Below are positions 44,619 to 55,450 of a DNA stretch of 64,000 bases, piece by piece; the stretch's first letter is position 1; every line of letters begins with the position of its first letter. The notes beneath the pieces were generated by a model. The model made no database searches. It had not been told where the DNA came from and saw only the letters and a program-made list of their open reading frames with translations. The translations under genes and the position numbers were made by a program. The DNA comes from Saposhnikovia divaricata (Eukaryota; Streptophyta; Magnoliopsida; Apiales; Apiaceae): NCBI GenBank assembly GCA_036435485.1, contig CM071597.1:12641881-12705880 (forward strand). Direction: 5' to 3'.

Positions 44619-47600
44619 CTACTGGTAATATTTCCTCAAATGTTCGGCATTCCATGCCCTAGGGATCAGCTTCCCATCCAAATCAGTCAAATGATAAGTA
44701 CCTTCCCAAATAACCGTCTTTATAAGGTAAGGTCCTTCCCAATTGGCACCAAACACACCATGACCAGGTACCCTCATGTTGGGTAGCACCCTCCTTAAAA
44801 CCAAATCACCCACCTTCAATGGGCGAGCTCGTACCTTATTATCAAAATATTTCCGCGTGCGCTGCTGATATGCAGCCAACTTCAGCTGTGAATTCATGCG
44901 CACCTCTTCAACAAGATCCAGGTACAAGCGATGATTCACCTCATTATCTTCAGGATTATAATTTTCCCTCCTGAATGAACCAGCTCCTATCTCAACAGGC
45001 ACCATTGCCTCACATCCATATGCCAAAGTGAATGGGGATTCACCTGTTGTTGTTTTTGGAGTGGTATTATAAGACCACAATACCATTGGAAGCTCCTCCG
45101 GCCAGCTTCCCTTTCGCTCCTCCAACTTGGCCTTCAAAGTATGTTTTATTATCTTGTTCACAGCTTCCGTTTGACCATTACTTTGAGGGTGACAAACGGC
45201 TGAAAACCCCTTTTGAATTCCAAGATCCTCACACAAGCCTCGCATTTCCTTGCTGTCAAATTGCTTCCCATTATCTGAGATGAGCTTATAAGGTACTCCA
45301 TACCTACAAATTATAGTTCGAAACATAAATTCTTTCAACTTTGCAATAATTATTGTAGCCAAAGGTTCTGCCTCAACCCACTTTGTAAAGTAATCCACCG
45401 CAACAACCGCATATTTTACTCCTCCTTTGCCTTTTGGAAGCTCCCCAATTAAATCTATTCCCCAAACCGCGAAAGGCCAAGGACTGGTGAGAGGTTTAAG
45501 AGGTACAGCTAGGTTGACACTCAACTTTGCGAACCTCTGACAGCGATCACATGCTCGAGTATACTTGTGAGCATCTCCTTGCAAAGTTGGCCAATAATAC
45601 CCTTGACGAAGTATTTTGTGTGCCAAAGAGGTTCCTCCAGAGTGGTTACCACAAATCCCTTCATGCACCTCCCGCATGATGTATTCGCACTCATCTCCGG
45701 AAATACACCTCAGCAAAGGTTTATTAAAACCCCTCTTATACAGTATTCCGTCATAAATTACATACCTTGCCGCCTTGTATTTCAACTTCCGAGCTTCATC
45801 CTTATCCGAAGGCAAAACTCCTTTAGTGATATACTCCACAATTGGGGTCACCCAATGATCTTTCACCTTAGCTTCCACATTTAACGCTTCAACTTTTGAA
45901 ATACTTGGCTGAAACTGAACCTCTAGGGGAATGACTCCCAGCAAAGTAGCTTCCCTTTGAGAGCCCAGCTTAGCCAGTGCATCTGCATCAGCATTCTCCG
46001 ACCTAGGAATCTGTTCCAGATTTACCTCCTTAAACCCTCTCATCAATTCTTGTGCATACCTCATGTATAGATCAGTGCGAGGGCCTCGAGCCTGAAACCC
46101 TCCTTTAACATGCCAAACCACCAACATTGAATCACTGAAGACTGTCAAATTTTCCACCTTCATTTCCAAAGCCAACTTCAAGCCGGCAATTAGTGCCTCA
46201 TACTCAGCATCATTATTAGTCGCATAGAATGAAAAGTGAATAGAACTCTGCAACTTATGTCCTTCAGGGCTTACCAAAACTATGCCAGCACCCGCTCCAT
46301 TTGAGTTAACTACCCCATCCACATACAAAGTCCACCACGGAGCACAATTTTCCACAGGCACCTCTGCCACAGGTAGCTCACCAATAGGCACGCATTCATC
46401 TCCACCTACCTCAAACGATGGAGGAAATTCCAAAAGAAAATCAGCCAATGCCTGCCCTTTTATTACGGACCTCGGCTTATATTCAACATCAAACTACCCT
46501 AACTCGATAGCCCACTTCATCAGCCTTCCAGAAACTTCAGGTTTATGTAGCACCTGCCTTAGTGGGAAGGAAGTCCGTACCTCGATCTTGTGAGATTGAA
46601 AGTAAGGCCGAAGCTTCCTTGAAGCAAGAATTAATGCATAGGCTAACTTCTCCATGTTAGTGTATCGGGTTTCTGCATCCAGCAATCTCTTGCTTACATA
46701 ATACACCAGAAACTGCACCTTCCCCTCCTCTCGAACCAACACCGCACTAATAGAATACTCAGAAACTGCTAGGTAGAGTATCAGAGCCTCACCATCAACT
46801 GGTTTAGAAAGGAGCGGGGGACTACCCAGCTGTTCCTTTAGCTTCTCAAAAGCAGCTTCACATTCAGCCGTCCACTCAAAGTTCTTTCCTTTCTTAATTG
46901 CCAAAAAGAATTCCTTACACCTATCTGAAGATTTTGAGACGAACCTGTTCAGAGCTGCAACCCTTCCTGTTAATGACTGAACCTCCTTCACGCTCCTCGG
47001 TGACCTCATTTCCAACAAAGCTTTAATCTTTGCAGGGTTAGCCTCAATACCCCGGTGATTAACCATGAACCCGAGAAACTTCCCAGATTCTACCCCAAAT
47101 ACACATTTCTGAGGATTGAGCTTCATTCTATATTTCCTCAAGATGTCAAACATTTCTGCCAAATGCGAAACATGATCAGCTGCCTTTTTTGACTTTACCA
47201 ACATATCGTCAACATATACTTCCATTGTTTTCCCAATTTGATCCTTGAACATCATGTTTACCAGACGCTGATACGTAGCTCCCGCGTTGATTAAACCAAA
47301 AGGCATCCCAATGTAGCAATACAACCCCCTATCTGTTATAAAGGAAGTATGTTCTTGGTCTGGGCCATACATAGGAATCTGATTATATCCTGAATATGCG
47401 TCCATAAAGCTCAGCAGGGCATGCCCAGCAGTCGCATCCACCAGCTGGTCAATACGAGGAAGCGGGAAGCTATTCTTTGGGCACGCCTTATTCAAGTCTG
47501 TAAAATCCACACAAGTGCGCCATTTTCCGTTGGGCTTTTTGACTAGCACCGGATTTTCCAACAACATGGGGTAAAAAGACTCCCTCACCAGACCAGCTGC

Positions 47601-48986
47601 CAATAATCTGTCCACCTCTTCTCTCAAAGCAGAAGCTCTTTCACCACCAATGGCCCTTCTTTTCTGCCTTACTGTTTTTGCTTCTGGATCAATATTAAGA
47701 CGATGACACATTACCTTTGGGTCTATCCCAATCATGTCTGAATGATCCCAAGCAAACACGTCCACATTCTTTCTAATAAAGTTCACCAGAGCTTCCCTCA
47801 TATTCAGATCCAGCTATTTTCCAACTTTCAGCTCCTTACTAGAATTAGTGTTATCTACAATAAAAGATACAGTGTCTCCTGCAGCACCAGCCTTTTCTCT
47901 GGATTCGGGCATCCTAGGATCCAAATCAATTTCCACCAGGTTCCCTTTATCATCCACCTGGGCAGATTCAGGTACCTCTTTTTGCGATTGCCCTAAGATT
48001 TCCACCTCATCAAAGTCACTGTCATTGACTTCTTCCACGATGCCTTCAACAAAATCATCATTGTCGTTTCCATTTTTCAGTTGAGGTGCCTCCAGCATGA
48101 GCACCTCCCTTCCAGTACCTTCCCCCAAAAACGAAGCTACATCCACGTAAGGGTCTTCATCTGGATGTTGCACAATCATAATTGTGTTGCATGATTCTTT
48201 CTCACATACCCCTCTTTTCCGTTGAGAAGACTCTTCAGCCGAAGTATTTGGGAGTCCAAGATAGCGATAACAGTTGTCAGTTGTTCCGCCATCTACCAAC
48301 AACAAGTGTTTTGAAGCTTGCTCAACAGTACGCAAGGCCTTACCGTAACATTCCCGTGAATCTGACTGACATCCTCGTAGGCACCCAATCCCATTAGGAG
48401 TTGGAAATTTCATTGAGAGATGGTAAATGGAAGTCACCACACGCATCTCCTTCAAGAAAGGCCTGCCCATGATAACATTATAAGATATGTCTTCGTTCAC
48501 AACCATAAACTCTGCAACCTGGGTTGCCACATAAGGTTCGCTCCCCATCCTGATTGGGAGTTTCACACGTCCCACAATCTGAACTGGACCTCCAGTAAAT
48601 CCATATAAATCGTTGTAAGAAGGAAACATTTCTTTATCCAGGAGACCCATTTTATGGTAGGTATCGTAAGCTATTATGTTACATGAGCTTCCATTGTCCA
48701 CTAAAATTCGATGCACATTCATCCCTCCAATGGAGAACATGATCACCAGGGCATCATTATGTGGGTGATGTACATGTTTAGCATCCTCCTCAGTAAAGGT
48801 GATGTCTGCAGCTTCCCCCGTAAATAGCTTTGGGGGCCTTTCAGCTAGGTGGAAGACATTAGTGAGGGGAGCTCCTCTAGCCTCCGATGCAAAGTTTTTT
48901 ATAGAGTTCCTGCTCGTACCCCCAATATATGGACCTCCTATTATGGTGCGAATACTATTCGCCCTTGCTATACGATCAGGTACCAT
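44619..48986 (-). pseudogene. Pol of the Tat element (protease, RT, RNase H, archaeal-type RNase H, integrase) with two TAG stops
   Basis: One reading frame runs from 48986 to 44619, broken only by TAG at 47814-47816 and 46494-46496. The first part holds the protease motif ILVDNGSSCNII and a YNVIMGRPFL flap-side motif. The second (435 codons) holds RT: FTDLNKACPKNSFPLPRID, DAYSGYNQI, MPFGLINAGATYQ and catalytic YVDDM at its residues 196-200. A classical RNase H follows to ~residue 425. The third part begins with the Tat-specific archaeal-type RNase H (WTLYVDG, YEALIAGLKLAL, SDSMLVV, ADALAKLGS). Integrase has its HHCC finger (HEGICGNHSG...CDRC), GIDLIGELP, SDNGKQFD and PQSNGQTEAVNK. All catalytic motifs look intact. 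Restoring sense codons at two sites would give a full frame, so damage is slight. Confidence 0.9.
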
Positions 48987-50824
48987 TTTTTCTGCCTCCT
49001 TTCTTTCTCATCTTTAAATTTTTTCACCTCTTGTGCCACAAACTCAGTAAGGTATCCCTTCCTAATTAAATCCTCAACATGATCCTTCAAGTGACGACAG
49101 TCAGCTGTCTCGTGTCCGTTTGCATCATGAAATGCACAGTATTTTCCTAGGTCCCTCCTCCCAGGTGGGCCGATGCGAGTCGGCTTCCTGAACATTCCAG
49201 CTTTGTCCCCAACCTCAAACACGTGCTCGAGAGGTGCTGCCAATGGGGTATACTTTGAATATTTATTATAATTCTTCAAGGGTGGGGGCTTATATTCCAC
49301 AGACCTCCTTGAACCAGTTGCATTCACAGTTAGAGGTGCTGTCCTTTCCTTGCGACCAGCTTCCCTTTCAGTGGAAGATGAAGCTCCATGATAGGAAGCA
49401 CGCCTATCCACATTTCTTCTCCTAGGACTGTAGGACCTGCTTCTTTTTCTCCCATTCCAACCAGTTGGGTTGTTATCTTTCCTCAATTTAGCCATAGATT
49501 CCTCAACTACTTTATAAGCTTCAGCTCGTGCATAAAAATCAGCCAGCGTGACAGGTTCCTCCTTTTGAAGCTCCTTCCAGAAATCACTTCCAGGCCATAT
49601 CCCAGCTATCAGAAAATTTTTATAGGTTTCATCTGTAGCCTTCCTCACTTTGGGCACCTCTGCGTTAAAACGCTTAAAATACTCTCTGAGAGTTTCCTTC
49701 TCCCTTTGCTTGATATTTGCCAAAGTGTTAGCAGGAGGTGCAAATGCCACAGTAGCCCGGAATTGAGTCACAAAGAGCTCGCTCATTTGCCTCCAGGAAT
49801 GAATTGAATTAGATGGCAGCCTCTTGAACCACTGATGAGCATTATCCCTTAGCGTAGCTGCCAACAGCCGGCATTTTGTGCGATCCCTGACTTGGTAAAC
49901 CTCCATCTCAGTACTAAAACGGCTGAGATATTCCACTGGATCTATGGTGCCATCAAACTTCAGATCTCTTACCCCCTTGTACCTAGGTGGAAGGGGTGAA
50001 TCTCGGACCTTTTTAGTGAAAGGTGAAGCTACAGCTAGCCCTGATGTCGACCTCTTCTCAGCTTTAATTTTTTCCAGAGCTTTCCTCAAATCAGCCACCT
50101 TATAATTTGCATCCTCTCCGCCTGAGAGGTATTCCTCACTCTCATCCGTGTCTTCATTCGAGTCTTCATTCTGTTTGTGAGCTGAACTGTCTCGGGAGCT
50201 GGAGCTGCCTTCACTCCCGACAGCTGATTCGAGCTTGGTGGACTTAGACCTCCTGTCATGAGCCCGCTCTTCCTCTCTAGATTTTTCCTTCCTATAGCTC
50301 TTAGAACCCTTCGATTGAGACTTGTCAAGGTTGTCATTTCCATCCACTTTCTCCTTCGTTCCATCCAACACATGCCGTAAATCTTTACTATTGAGCTTCT
50401 TCCCGACTCGATCAAATACGCTCACACTCCTAGTTGGGGAATCCACAAGACCTTCCTTCCGATCCACATTTTCTCGATCTGTTTCAACATCAGAGAAATT
50501 ATTTTTTCGAGCCTCTTGTTCAGGCTCTTCTTCACTCCCAAAATCCAAATTTCTTGGTGTCACTTCGCGACGTCTAAAGCGCCTTTCCGAGGACCTATGC
50601 TTTCTTTGTCCTTTCTTTTTCCGCGATGATTTCCTTTCCAACTGGTCAATCCTACCATCCATAGCTTGAAGATGGTTGAGGATATCCTTAGCAATTAATT
50701 CACCATCAGGATTGGCCTTATGCCTACCATCCTCGCCGCTTGGCGTCCGAACAGGTTCGGAATTTTTCGACATTGATTCACCAACTGATTTTTCAAGAGA
50801 GAAAGCCCCTCCTTCTAGCGCCAA
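48968..50824 (-). CDS. Gag polyprotein of the Tat element
   Basis: 618 codons without a stop, starting just inside the primer site. An N-terminal Lys/Arg/Ser/Glu-rich region (~40-260) precedes the retrotransposon gag core (YLSRFSTEMEVYQVRDRTK, HQWFKRLPSNSIHSW, LREYFKRFNAEV). A C-terminal Tat-type zinc motif CAFHDANGHETADCRHLKDH lies near residue 580. The gag frame ends at TAG 48968-48970, overlapping the protease frame by 19 bp. The two frames meet at a run of six A (minus-strand ~48990). The start is uncertain; the ATG of MSKNSEP a few codons inside is an alternative. Confidence 0.85.
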   Translation of the reverse strand: MALEGGAFSLEKSVGESMSKNSEPVRTPSGEDGRHKANPDGELIAKDILNHLQAMDGRIDQLERKSSRKKKGQRKHRSSERRFRRREVTPRNLDFGSEEEPEQEARKNNFSDVETDRENVDRKEGLVDSPTRSVSVFDRVGKKLNSKDLRHVLDGTKEKVDGNDNLDKSQSKGSKSYRKEKSREEERAHDRRSKSTKLESAVGSEGSSSSRDSSAHKQNEDSNEDTDESEEYLSGGEDANYKVADLRKALEKIKAEKRSTSGLAVASPFTKKVRDSPLPPRYKGVRDLKFDGTIDPVEYLSRFSTEMEVYQVRDRTKCRLLAATLRDNAHQWFKRLPSNSIHSWRQMSELFVTQFRATVAFAPPANTLANIKQREKETLREYFKRFNAEVPKVRKATDETYKNFLIAGIWPGSDFWKELQKEEPVTLADFYARAEAYKVVEESMAKLRKDNNPTGWNGRKRSRSYSPRRRNVDRRASYHGASSSTEREAGRKERTAPLTVNATGSRRSVEYKPPPLKNYNKYSKYTPLAAPLEHVFEVGDKAGMFRKPTRIGPPGRRDLGKYCAFHDANGHETADCRHLKDHVEDLIRKGYLTEFVAQEVKKFKDEKERRQKKWYLIV

Positions 50825-50827
50825 AAA

Positions 50828-51640
50828 TGTTGTGCAAAAAATTCACACAACACCCCGAGAAAGCCTCGCCGGAATAACAGGAATTATCCTTGGTTTTCGG
50901 ATAATTAACAAACCGAACAGTTGTACTAAAATAGGGCAGCTGAACCTAATAATGGTGTTTAGTGTTTTTTGGGCTGAATTAGCAAGTTCACCGGACAATA
51001 ATGGCAAAAATCCGGCCAAGTACGTCCAGGAATGTATTACTTAGGGTACACGTGCCTTGTGTATTCAGAAAGTAAAAAACCGAACCCCTTGCTAATTGCC
51101 TACATATCCTATTTATAGGAATCAAGCCCTAATGTAGTTCTTTTAGGTTAGGAATCCTTTCCTTGTTGTTTAAGCCACGAAAATGATAAAGTTCCATCCT
51201 TCCTCCAATGTTTATCTCGAAGTGTTTGTGTAGAAATATGCCTTATCCTTTAATCAGCTAGCCACTTAGTAGAGTCCTGTCCGAGGTAGGACTCTCAAAG
51301 CCCAATCCTACCACAACTCTATATACATATCACACATATATAAGAATTATCATATTTAGAAACGTGTCCCTCCATAAAATAGACTGTAAAAAGGACTCAA
51401 TTTACGTCTCCTAAAACTTAGGAGGTAATCCTTATCCATTCGAATCTGCAGAGGTGGAGCCTGTGAGTATACCTGAACCTGCACAGCTTCCCTAAAAAGC
51501 GAACCTCCACCTCCAGAGCTTCCCTCTAGAGGTACACCTCCCTTTTTCCTGCAAACTTGTTCCTACCTTTTAAACACCCTACCAGGCCTCTAACATCCAT
51601 GGGCCCAAAACTAAGCCCATTACAAATTTTGGGCACAACA
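50828..51640 (-). repeat. 5' LTR of the inner Tat element
   Basis: 813 bp. On the minus strand a TATA-like TCCTATAAATAGG lies near 51108-51120, the likely promoter of the element. Confidence 0.95.
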
Positions 51641-53001
51641 TATATTATTTAGCAAAAAAAAAACTTGCTGTGTATATTTTGTTTTCTGGCTTTCCTTCGA
51701 GTCATTATCATCGTTATGTTAGTTTTAACTACATCAACGATTGTTATTACATGCTCTGAGATCCTGACTTGAACAACATTGATTCTAGTTTTCATATTCT
51801 TACACTGCAATATCTTATATGAATCCTTTTTAATTGACAAATTCTGTGGTCGTGCTTGAGTATAATTTTCTGCTCTAAGTTCTCTAGTCCTCAGGGTATT
51901 TGTTTAACATTGACTCGTAATTTTATGATTTAGATCTCATAAATTTGAATTTCAATTCGTTGAGTGAGAATCGATTGAATAATGACCTCTGTTTGAGTAA
52001 CATTTCTATATATGTGCTAATTATATGGTTTTTGAGGACATTTGGTGATTTGTTGTCCATTGTTATGTACACATATGTTCACTAGAGATAAAGGCATTTA
52101 TACTTCAATTGATTATGTATATTGTTTATTGTTTGCACATTTGTATTCCGAAATTTGAAGAGCATAGCTGAGTCATGAAAATGTGATTATGAGTCTGATG
52201 ATAACCTTATTTGAGCTATTTGGTCATAATATTGTGCTTTGAAATATTCTCTTCATTTTTATATTCTCTCTCCAACAAAAACGAGATGTGTCAAATGAAC
52301 TTGAAGCTCAATGTATATGAGCTCAAAAGCTCATAAAATTCGACAATTATGAATTCAAGATCTCGCCCAGAATTGCAAAAGCTGACAAAAGCTACCTCTA
52401 AAGATCGACATCTGAATACAAATGAACCTGAAAACTCGACGAAAATAACTCAAAAGGTTAACATATATGATATATTTGCCAAACACAAATTGAAGTGAGC
52501 TCGACAAATACAAGGCCCGAATATTGCATCTATACAAGCTCAATAAATATCGAACCTAACTTTTTTTCTACAAGTACAACAAATGATCTACGAAGGCTTC
52601 CGGGACTAGCAAAATCTTCATCATGGGATTAAAAATGTCTCCTCCGAGTTCTGCCAACAAATTTATTTTTGCTGCCACGTTGTTTAATGTTGGAAATAAC
52701 AAGAAGCCTCTCGTTATTGATCTACTTATAAAACAATCTCATGTTGCGAGGAAGTATCAGATTCCAGATATGGAGTTACTCAGTACAGTTTGAAGCAATG
52801 ATGGTGTACCAGCTGAAACACTTTGTTCAAACACGCAATCTTAACCTCCTGGAGGACAAGACTTCTCATCTCCGGGCTTAAGCTTTTTTAAAGATAAATG
52901 CAAAGATAAGTTGTGAATCTCTGGGACCTTCGTGCGAGGTCTATTCGCCATGGTAAGCAACTGCAAGCTCGACAAATGTTGAATTTAAAAGGTTGTGTTA
53001 C
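51641..53001. other. Interior of the outer element, right part
   Basis: Non-coding by eye. ACTTGCTGTGTATAT occurs at 51663, matching the left flank of the inner element (38644-38658). Repeated AAGCTCGACAAAT-like and GCTCAATAAAT phrases occur at 52350-52980. No gene. Confidence 0.5.
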
Positions 53002-53006
53002 AAACG

Positions 53007-54613
53007 TGTTGGGTTTAAACCCAATACGAATAGTATGGGTTTTGGTGATTCAAAACATATATGGATTGGGTAATAATTATATGTTTAGATAATTATTATA
53101 GATGATATGTTTTGGTCATAAAGTTATGTAATATGAAACCAATTATAATAAGGATTGTAATTAGAACCCAAGTATGAAAAGGATATCTTGGTGGCTAAGT
53201 TTTTTATGGCTATATATACATAGTCATATCGTATTTGTCTGTGGGGATGTGAAAGCTTAAGAGATGTAGTCTTAAGTATTGTTTGGGAGATGCTTGAGCA
53301 TTGTTGTCTCAAGTATCAAGGTTGGGACACCGTCAAGGTGTTATTGTTTTGATGTATAATTGATATTGTTAAGATTAATAATACGAGTTTGGGACGTGGG
53401 TGTTTCTATGCCAACTATTGTGTGTGTTCTTATTTTGCGCTTTGGTAGATCTTGTCAACTAATCGATTGGTTATGTGTGTGCTTTGTATTGGTGTTTGTG
53501 AATCTCGGATTGCCCCTAACCTAACAAGTGGTACCAGAGCCAAGGTTCGGGTTCGTGATGGATGAGGTTGAGGGAAAGTTCGAGGTTCAATTGGTATGGC
53601 AGAGCATGATGAATGATTTGCTGATAAGAAGATTGCTACTAAAGCGGGTAGAGACAAAGTTACGTGCGGTATGGATTATTCGGTTGGCCTTGCACCGTGG
53701 ATCAATCCTGTGTTCGGACTCGAGATGGAAGAAGATGGAAGAGGTCATCGCAACTATTTCAATGACTTGATCAACCAGGTGAACTATTTGGATGATACTA
53801 ATGATTTTCTTCAGGAGACCGAAGGATTGTGAAAGCAAGGATCGGGTGACTCAACATGTGGAAGAGCACTCGTGGTGGTTGATGCACGTGATTTTGTAGA
53901 TGGATACATCGTTATGGTGAAGAACGATGGTTTGGATGGTTTGGAGGATCACTATACGGGTTTTAGCGACACTCAAGATTGGAGGAGCAAGATGAGGAGA
54001 TTCTTGTTCGAGGGGAGGCGTTGGCAGATGGACATCGATGGCTTTGATGGTTACCGTTCAATCCGATGTGGGTATTAGGTTGAAGGGGAGGATTGTTGGG
54101 TTTAAACCCAATACGAATAGTATGGGTTTTGGTGATTCAAAACATATATGGATTGGGTAATAATTATATGTTTAGATAATTATTATAGATGATATGTTTT
54201 GGTCATAAAGTTATGTAATATGAAACCAATTATAATAAGGATTGTAATTAGAACCCAAGTATGAAAAGGATATCTTGGTGGCTAAGTTTTTGATGGCTAT
54301 ATATACATAGTCATATCGTATTTGTCTGTGGGGATGTGAAAGCTTAAGAGATGTAGTCTTAAGTATTGTTTGGGAGATGCTTGAGCATTGTTGTCTCAAG
54401 TATCAAGGTTGGGACACCGTCAAGGTGTTATTGTTTTGATGTATTATTGATATTGTTAAGATTAATAATACGAGTTTGGGACGTGGGTGTTTCCATGCCA
54501 ACTATTGTGTGTGTTCTTATTTTGCGCTTTGGTAGATCTTGTCAACTAATCGATTGGTTATGTGTGTGCTTTGTATTGGTGTTTGTGAATCTCGGATTGC
54601 CCCTAACCTAACA
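53007..54613 (+). mobile_element. Non-autonomous LTR element (TRIM/LARD size) with tRNA-Met primer site
   Basis: Two 520-bp LTRs, 53007-53526 and 54094-54613, begin TGTTGGGTTTAAACCC and end CCCCTAACCTAACA. By eye they differ at about three positions. AAACG is duplicated at 53002-53006 and 54614-54618. The primer site TGGTACCAGAGCCAAGG starts at 53529, and the polypurine tract AAGGGGAGGAT ends at 54093. The 567-bp interior has no intact gag; the short frames at 53528-53770 and 53872-54078 have no recognised domain. It inserted into the outer element. Confidence 0.92.
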
Positions 54614-54618
54614 AAACG

Positions 54619-55203
54619 AGCTCCAAAGACCAATTCTACACAAAGTGACCTGGAAGATCGAAACGAACGAACTCTAAAGCTAGTTGAATTCAAGCTCGAA
54701 ATTTCATGAACTCGACTGGGATTATCCTCACCTCAACATAAATACTTGCCATAGGTACACACCTCGATGCAATCCACCTTGAACAACTAATACATCCCCG
54801 AGAAACCAGAAACACCTCAACACACCAAAGCTTTGAACTCTGAAGTCGGCCCCAATAGTTTCTAGTCATTTATCACCAAAACATCAGTTTTCTCCTATGA
54901 AACTTCTGGAAGAACAGTTAATCCAAGGCATGAAAGGATATTGCAACTTTGCTGGTAAAACAACTGCAATAGTATATAGCATTTTACAGCGCTGAGCTCA
55001 TATATCTAATCAGAAATCTCCCCAAAGAGGTCGAATTGACCGGAATATCTCACACCAAGGAGTGTGGTCATTTTGCACAATTCTCTGAGGTGTCGCAAGG
55101 CCAAGTCGCCAAATTGAGTGTGGTTATCGAATTAGCCATCTCTCCAAGCACCATGACTTCGTTTATTTTTTCAAAACAATCACATTGCAAATTCTTGCGG
55201 TTT
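54619..55203. other. Interior of the outer element
   Basis: No gene recognised. Confidence 0.45.
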
Positions 55204-55450
55204 CAGATTGTTTAACAAGCAGATCTGCAGTTTTTGAAGCTTCCCTGAGAGCTACTCTTGCTAGATTGCACCAACCTGTCTGTTTCAGTATATGGTTCGA
55301 CTGTAGATCAGAAGCAGTCACATGTGGCGGACATCAATGAAAGTGAGGAGTTATCAATGGCTGGAAGGACAGCCTTGGATGTGGCAGCTTTGAGGCTTTT
55401 TGATGTCCCTGATAAGGCTCTTATACCAAAAGACAGAAAAAACATGGTAT
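55204..55450 (+). pseudogene. Unidentified conserved-looking gene fragment in the outer element
   Basis: Two adjoining frames read RSAVFEASLRATLARLHQPV and then, after a frameshift near 55270, LSVSVYGSTVDQKQSHVADI followed by EELSMAGRTALDVAALRLFD, VPDKALIPKDRKNM. The composition is that of a folded cytosolic protein and the frame ends at a plausible splice donor (AACATG, then GTATAAAC). I do not recognise the family. A captured host exon is likely, since the surroundings are non-coding. Confidence 0.4.

Larger units (their letters stand above)
38659..51640 (-). mobile_element. Tat-lineage Ty3/gypsy retrotransposon, near-complete, with an antisense gene
   Basis: LTRs at 38659-39471 and 50828-51640 are both 813 bp and differ at about a dozen positions by eye. 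TATAT is duplicated at 38654-38658 and 51641-51645. Orientation is minus: the primer site (TTTTTGGCGCTAGAAGGAGG, minus strand) lies next to the right LTR and the polypurine tract TGAGGGGTAGT next to the left. Gag (50824-48968) and protease-RT-RNase H-aRNase H-integrase (48986-44619) follow on the minus strand. A spliced plus-strand gene occupies 39.9-43.1 kb between integrase and the 3' LTR, the layout known for Tat elements such as Retand and Grande. Confidence 0.95.

Noticed and set aside
44619..50824. Several plus-strand frames of 60-140 codons (for example 49388-49807, 50322-50669)
   Set aside because: They are shadows of the gag-pol frames on the minus strand and lack motifs.
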